Source of the DNA: Neomicrococcus aestuarii
GTDB taxonomy: Bacteria > Actinomycetota > Actinomycetes > Actinomycetales > Micrococcaceae
Assembly: GCF_014201135.1 (NCBI RefSeq)
Contig: NZ_JACHDR010000001.1
Coordinates: forward strand, 868,001 to 932,000
Length of the DNA: 64,000 nucleotides
Reading direction: 5' to 3'
A model generated the notes under the pieces. The model ran no database searches. It was not told the DNA's origin and was given only the letters and a program-made list of their open reading frames with translations. This document shows positions 62,347 to 64,000 of this stretch, one piece after another (within the stretch, counting starts at the first letter, position 1; each line of letters opens with the position of its first letter). The translations under genes were made by a program, and so were the position numbers.

Positions 62347-63632
62347 GAGCGTTCCTTGCTGTTCAAGATTGTGGCGCGGCCGGCGCGCGCGGTGCGGACT
62401 ACGTGTTCCACCACGTCAACGTACTCTTGGGCCACGCTTTCAAAGGTGATCGATTGGAGCGCGCCAAAGCGATCGCCGCTTGCCGTATTCATGCGGGCGG
62501 GGTTCGCGCGGAGCTCACTCCACAAGCTGGCGACGGCGGCAGGATCGGCGGGCACCACGGTGGCGTTGACATTCTTGGCCAGCAAGAGCGCCGCTTCGCC
62601 TTGAACCACGCCGGTGATGTGACGGCCCGTGGCCAGCAATTCAAAGGTTTTCGACGGGATGGTCCACTTAAAACTTTCCCAGTCATCGCGCAAAGACACC
62701 ACGCACGTGTCCGCCCATTCGTACTGGGCAGCGGCTTCGTCGCCGAAAACGACAGGTAAGAATTCGGCGTCCACGCCCAACCCGCGCGCATACTCGGTGA
62801 GTGCGTCCTTCTGGGTGCCGCTGCCTACAAAGCGAAGGGACACAGCCGGAGCGGCAAGCTTGGCGGCATCAATGATCAGCTCAAGGGCTTGGCTTTCGCC
62901 ATGATTTCCCATGTACAACACGTGCAACGGACGTTCTAGTGGCTCGACGCCGTAAGAGGCTCGCTCCACTGATGTTAGTTCGCGCAACCGTGTTTCAGAG
63001 ATGCCGTTAGGAATGTGGCGCACGGACTTCATGCCGCGGTGCACCAGAATGTCGCGGAATCCTTCCGTGACGGTAACAATTGCCGCTGCGCGGGATTGGA
63101 TGGAATGAACCACGAATTCGAGAAGTCGTACCAAGCCTTCTTGCTTGAGTTGCGCTTCCCGAGCCAGATCCGGCCAGGCGTCGCGCATATCCACTATCAG
63201 GGGGCGGTGCAGCGCTACTGAAATCAGATATCCGGTGACCAGAGACGGGAGCGCCGGCACGGTCACGATCACGACGTCCGGTTTCTCTGCATGGAGCGCC
63301 GCATTAAGTGCTGCTCGCGGAATCATGAGTCCGGCGCTGAGTACGTTGCCGGCAAAACGTCCCACACGGGACTCCGATAACGCCAAAAGCGGTACCCGGA
63401 GAATCTGCTCACCGTGCGCGCCACGCTCGGCTGTGAAGCTCAGCTTGGCCTTCACACTCACCGCTGAGCGTTGCGACTGCTTGCTGCGAGGGACGTGACG
63501 GTCATCAGGCTGCGGCGCGATGACCGAAACGTTCCACTCCTTCCCCCGGAAGTGCTGGATGAATGAGGACCAGCGGCGCTGCGGGGCAGTGGACTCCGGA
63601 GAGTAGGAGTGGGTAATGAGTAACAGGCGCAC
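62343..63632 (-). CDS. Glycosyltransferase family 4
   Basis: 429 residues. N-terminal MRLLLITHSYSPESTAPQRRW with the VIVTVPALPSLVTGYLI and LIVDMRDAWPDLA segments; C-terminal HVLYMGNHGESQALELIIDAAKL and PSKTFELLATGRHITGVVQGEA (E-x7 region). This is the WbuB/WcaI-like GT4 class. No membrane helix. Translationally coupled to the following glycosyltransferase. It starts 76 bp after the LCP gene, so it may be read from the same transcript. Confidence 0.92.
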   Translation of the reverse strand: MRLLLITHSYSPESTAPQRRWSSFIQHFRGKEWNVSVIAPQPDDRHVPRSKQSQRSAVSVKAKLSFTAERGAHGEQILRVPLLALSESRVGRFAGNVLSAGLMIPRAALNAALHAEKPDVVIVTVPALPSLVTGYLISVALHRPLIVDMRDAWPDLAREAQLKQEGLVRLLEFVVHSIQSRAAAIVTVTEGFRDILVHRGMKSVRHIPNGISETRLRELTSVERASYGVEPLERPLHVLYMGNHGESQALELIIDAAKLAAPAVSLRFVGSGTQKDALTEYARGLGVDAEFLPVVFGDEAAAQYEWADTCVVSLRDDWESFKWTIPSKTFELLATGRHITGVVQGEAALLLAKNVNATVVPADPAAVASLWSELRANPARMNTASGDRFGALQSITFESVAQEYVDVVEHVVRTARAGRATILNSKERS

Positions 63633-63708
63633 AATTCGATCCTAAACTGCGCAGTGCGCTTGCCGGGGTCGCGGCGCGCACTCACGGGCACCGTGACGAA
63701 CGACGAGG

Positions 63709-64000
63709 CTACTCACTTGCGCTGGAGGAGCTTGCGGAAGAGGTGCTTGCGGATTCGCTAGCGGACGACGACGCTGGTGAGGTTTCCACGGAATCATCCG
63801 TGATAGATCCCCCGTAAGCGTTGGTGCCATGGTTCGGATCATCCAAGAACGATTGAACATCATCATTTTGCAGCACTTCTGAGATGGACGCCATGGCGGA
63901 CTCGTCTTGCGTGATGATGGACGCACCACCGGGACCGGTTTCGGCCTCGTCGGTAGGAAGCGTGAACATTTTAACGTTATCCAGCTTGATGTCTTTGAGC
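63709..64000 (-). CDS. LytR-CpsA-Psr (LCP) family protein, C-terminal fragment
   Basis: About 97 codons of the C-terminus; the gene continues beyond the right edge. The visible LKDIKLDNVKMFTLPTDE followed by SIITQDESAMASISEVLQND is the end of an LCP domain. The protein finishes with a Ser/Ala/Glu-rich tail of about 35 residues. LCP enzymes transfer teichoic-acid-like and capsular polymers from a lipid carrier to peptidoglycan, which fits the polymer locus. Active-site arginines lie outside the window. Confidence 0.78.
   Translation of the reverse strand, partial: LKDIKLDNVKMFTLPTDEAETGPGGASIITQDESAMASISEVLQNDDVQSFLDDPNHGTNAYGGSITDDSVETSPASSSASESASTSSASSSSASE

Overview
The window reads as ordinary chromosome of an actinobacterium of the order Micrococcales, most likely family Micrococcaceae. 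The base composition is moderately GC-rich by eye (not computed). GTG and TTG starts are common. The supporting markers are the homodimeric pyruvate dehydrogenase AceE beside a DUF3052 gene, a FasR-fabD-fabH-acpP-fabF cluster followed by DUF3145, DUF2469, a smc/ftsY/amtB/glnK/ffh neighbourhood, and an oleA-oleBC-oleD olefin cluster of the Micrococcus type. No prophage, insertion sequence, CRISPR array or restriction system was seen.

Layout. 1-8.8 kb: the end of a long-form GAPDH gene, RNase P RNA, yaaA, a degenerate C4-zinc-ribbon coiled-coil gene with a NIF3 gene, msrA, cysK-cysE, gnd, tRNA-Val and DUF3052. 9-17.7 kb: aceE, then the fatty-acid synthesis block with its PucR-type regulator. 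17.9-29.4 kb: a minus-strand housekeeping run (xerC, dprA, yifB/comM, yraN, DUF2469, rnhB, two signal peptidases, rplS, trmD, rimM, khpA, rpsP, ffh). 29.5-40.8 kb: a stand-alone zwf, a secreted FG-GAP-repeat protein, glnK-amtB, ftsY, an MFS transporter and smc. 40.9-46.5 kb: oleA-oleBC-oleD (head-to-head condensation of fatty acyl-CoA to long-chain olefins) followed by a beta-lactamase-fold serine hydrolase. 46.4-64 kb: a cell-surface glycopolymer locus with ABC exporter ATPase and permease, wecB and wecC (UDP-GlcNAc to UDP-ManNAcA), five large glycosyltransferases, a coiled-coil protein, an OafA-type acyltransferase with SGNH domain, and the C-terminus of an LCP ligase.

How it fits together. 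Fatty acid synthesis (fabDHPF) makes the acyl chains that OleA condenses. The last 17 kb is a coherent proposal for a ManNAcA-containing polymer (teichuronic-acid-like by analogy with Micrococcus): precursor synthesis, assembly by glycosyltransferases, ABC export, O-acylation, and attachment to peptidoglycan by LCP. gnd and zwf give pentose-phosphate NADPH; cysK-cysE and msrA serve sulfur metabolism and methionine repair.

The points most worth a second look are: an 11-bp-phased GlnR-like operator array and a 31-nt palindrome upstream of amtB-glnK; the absence of glnD from the place where relatives carry it, with zwf and a secreted repeat protein there instead; the composite glycosyltransferases with unassigned N-terminal halves and coiled coils; and two inverted repeats upstream of fabD. 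I did not find a clearly novel defence or mobile system.
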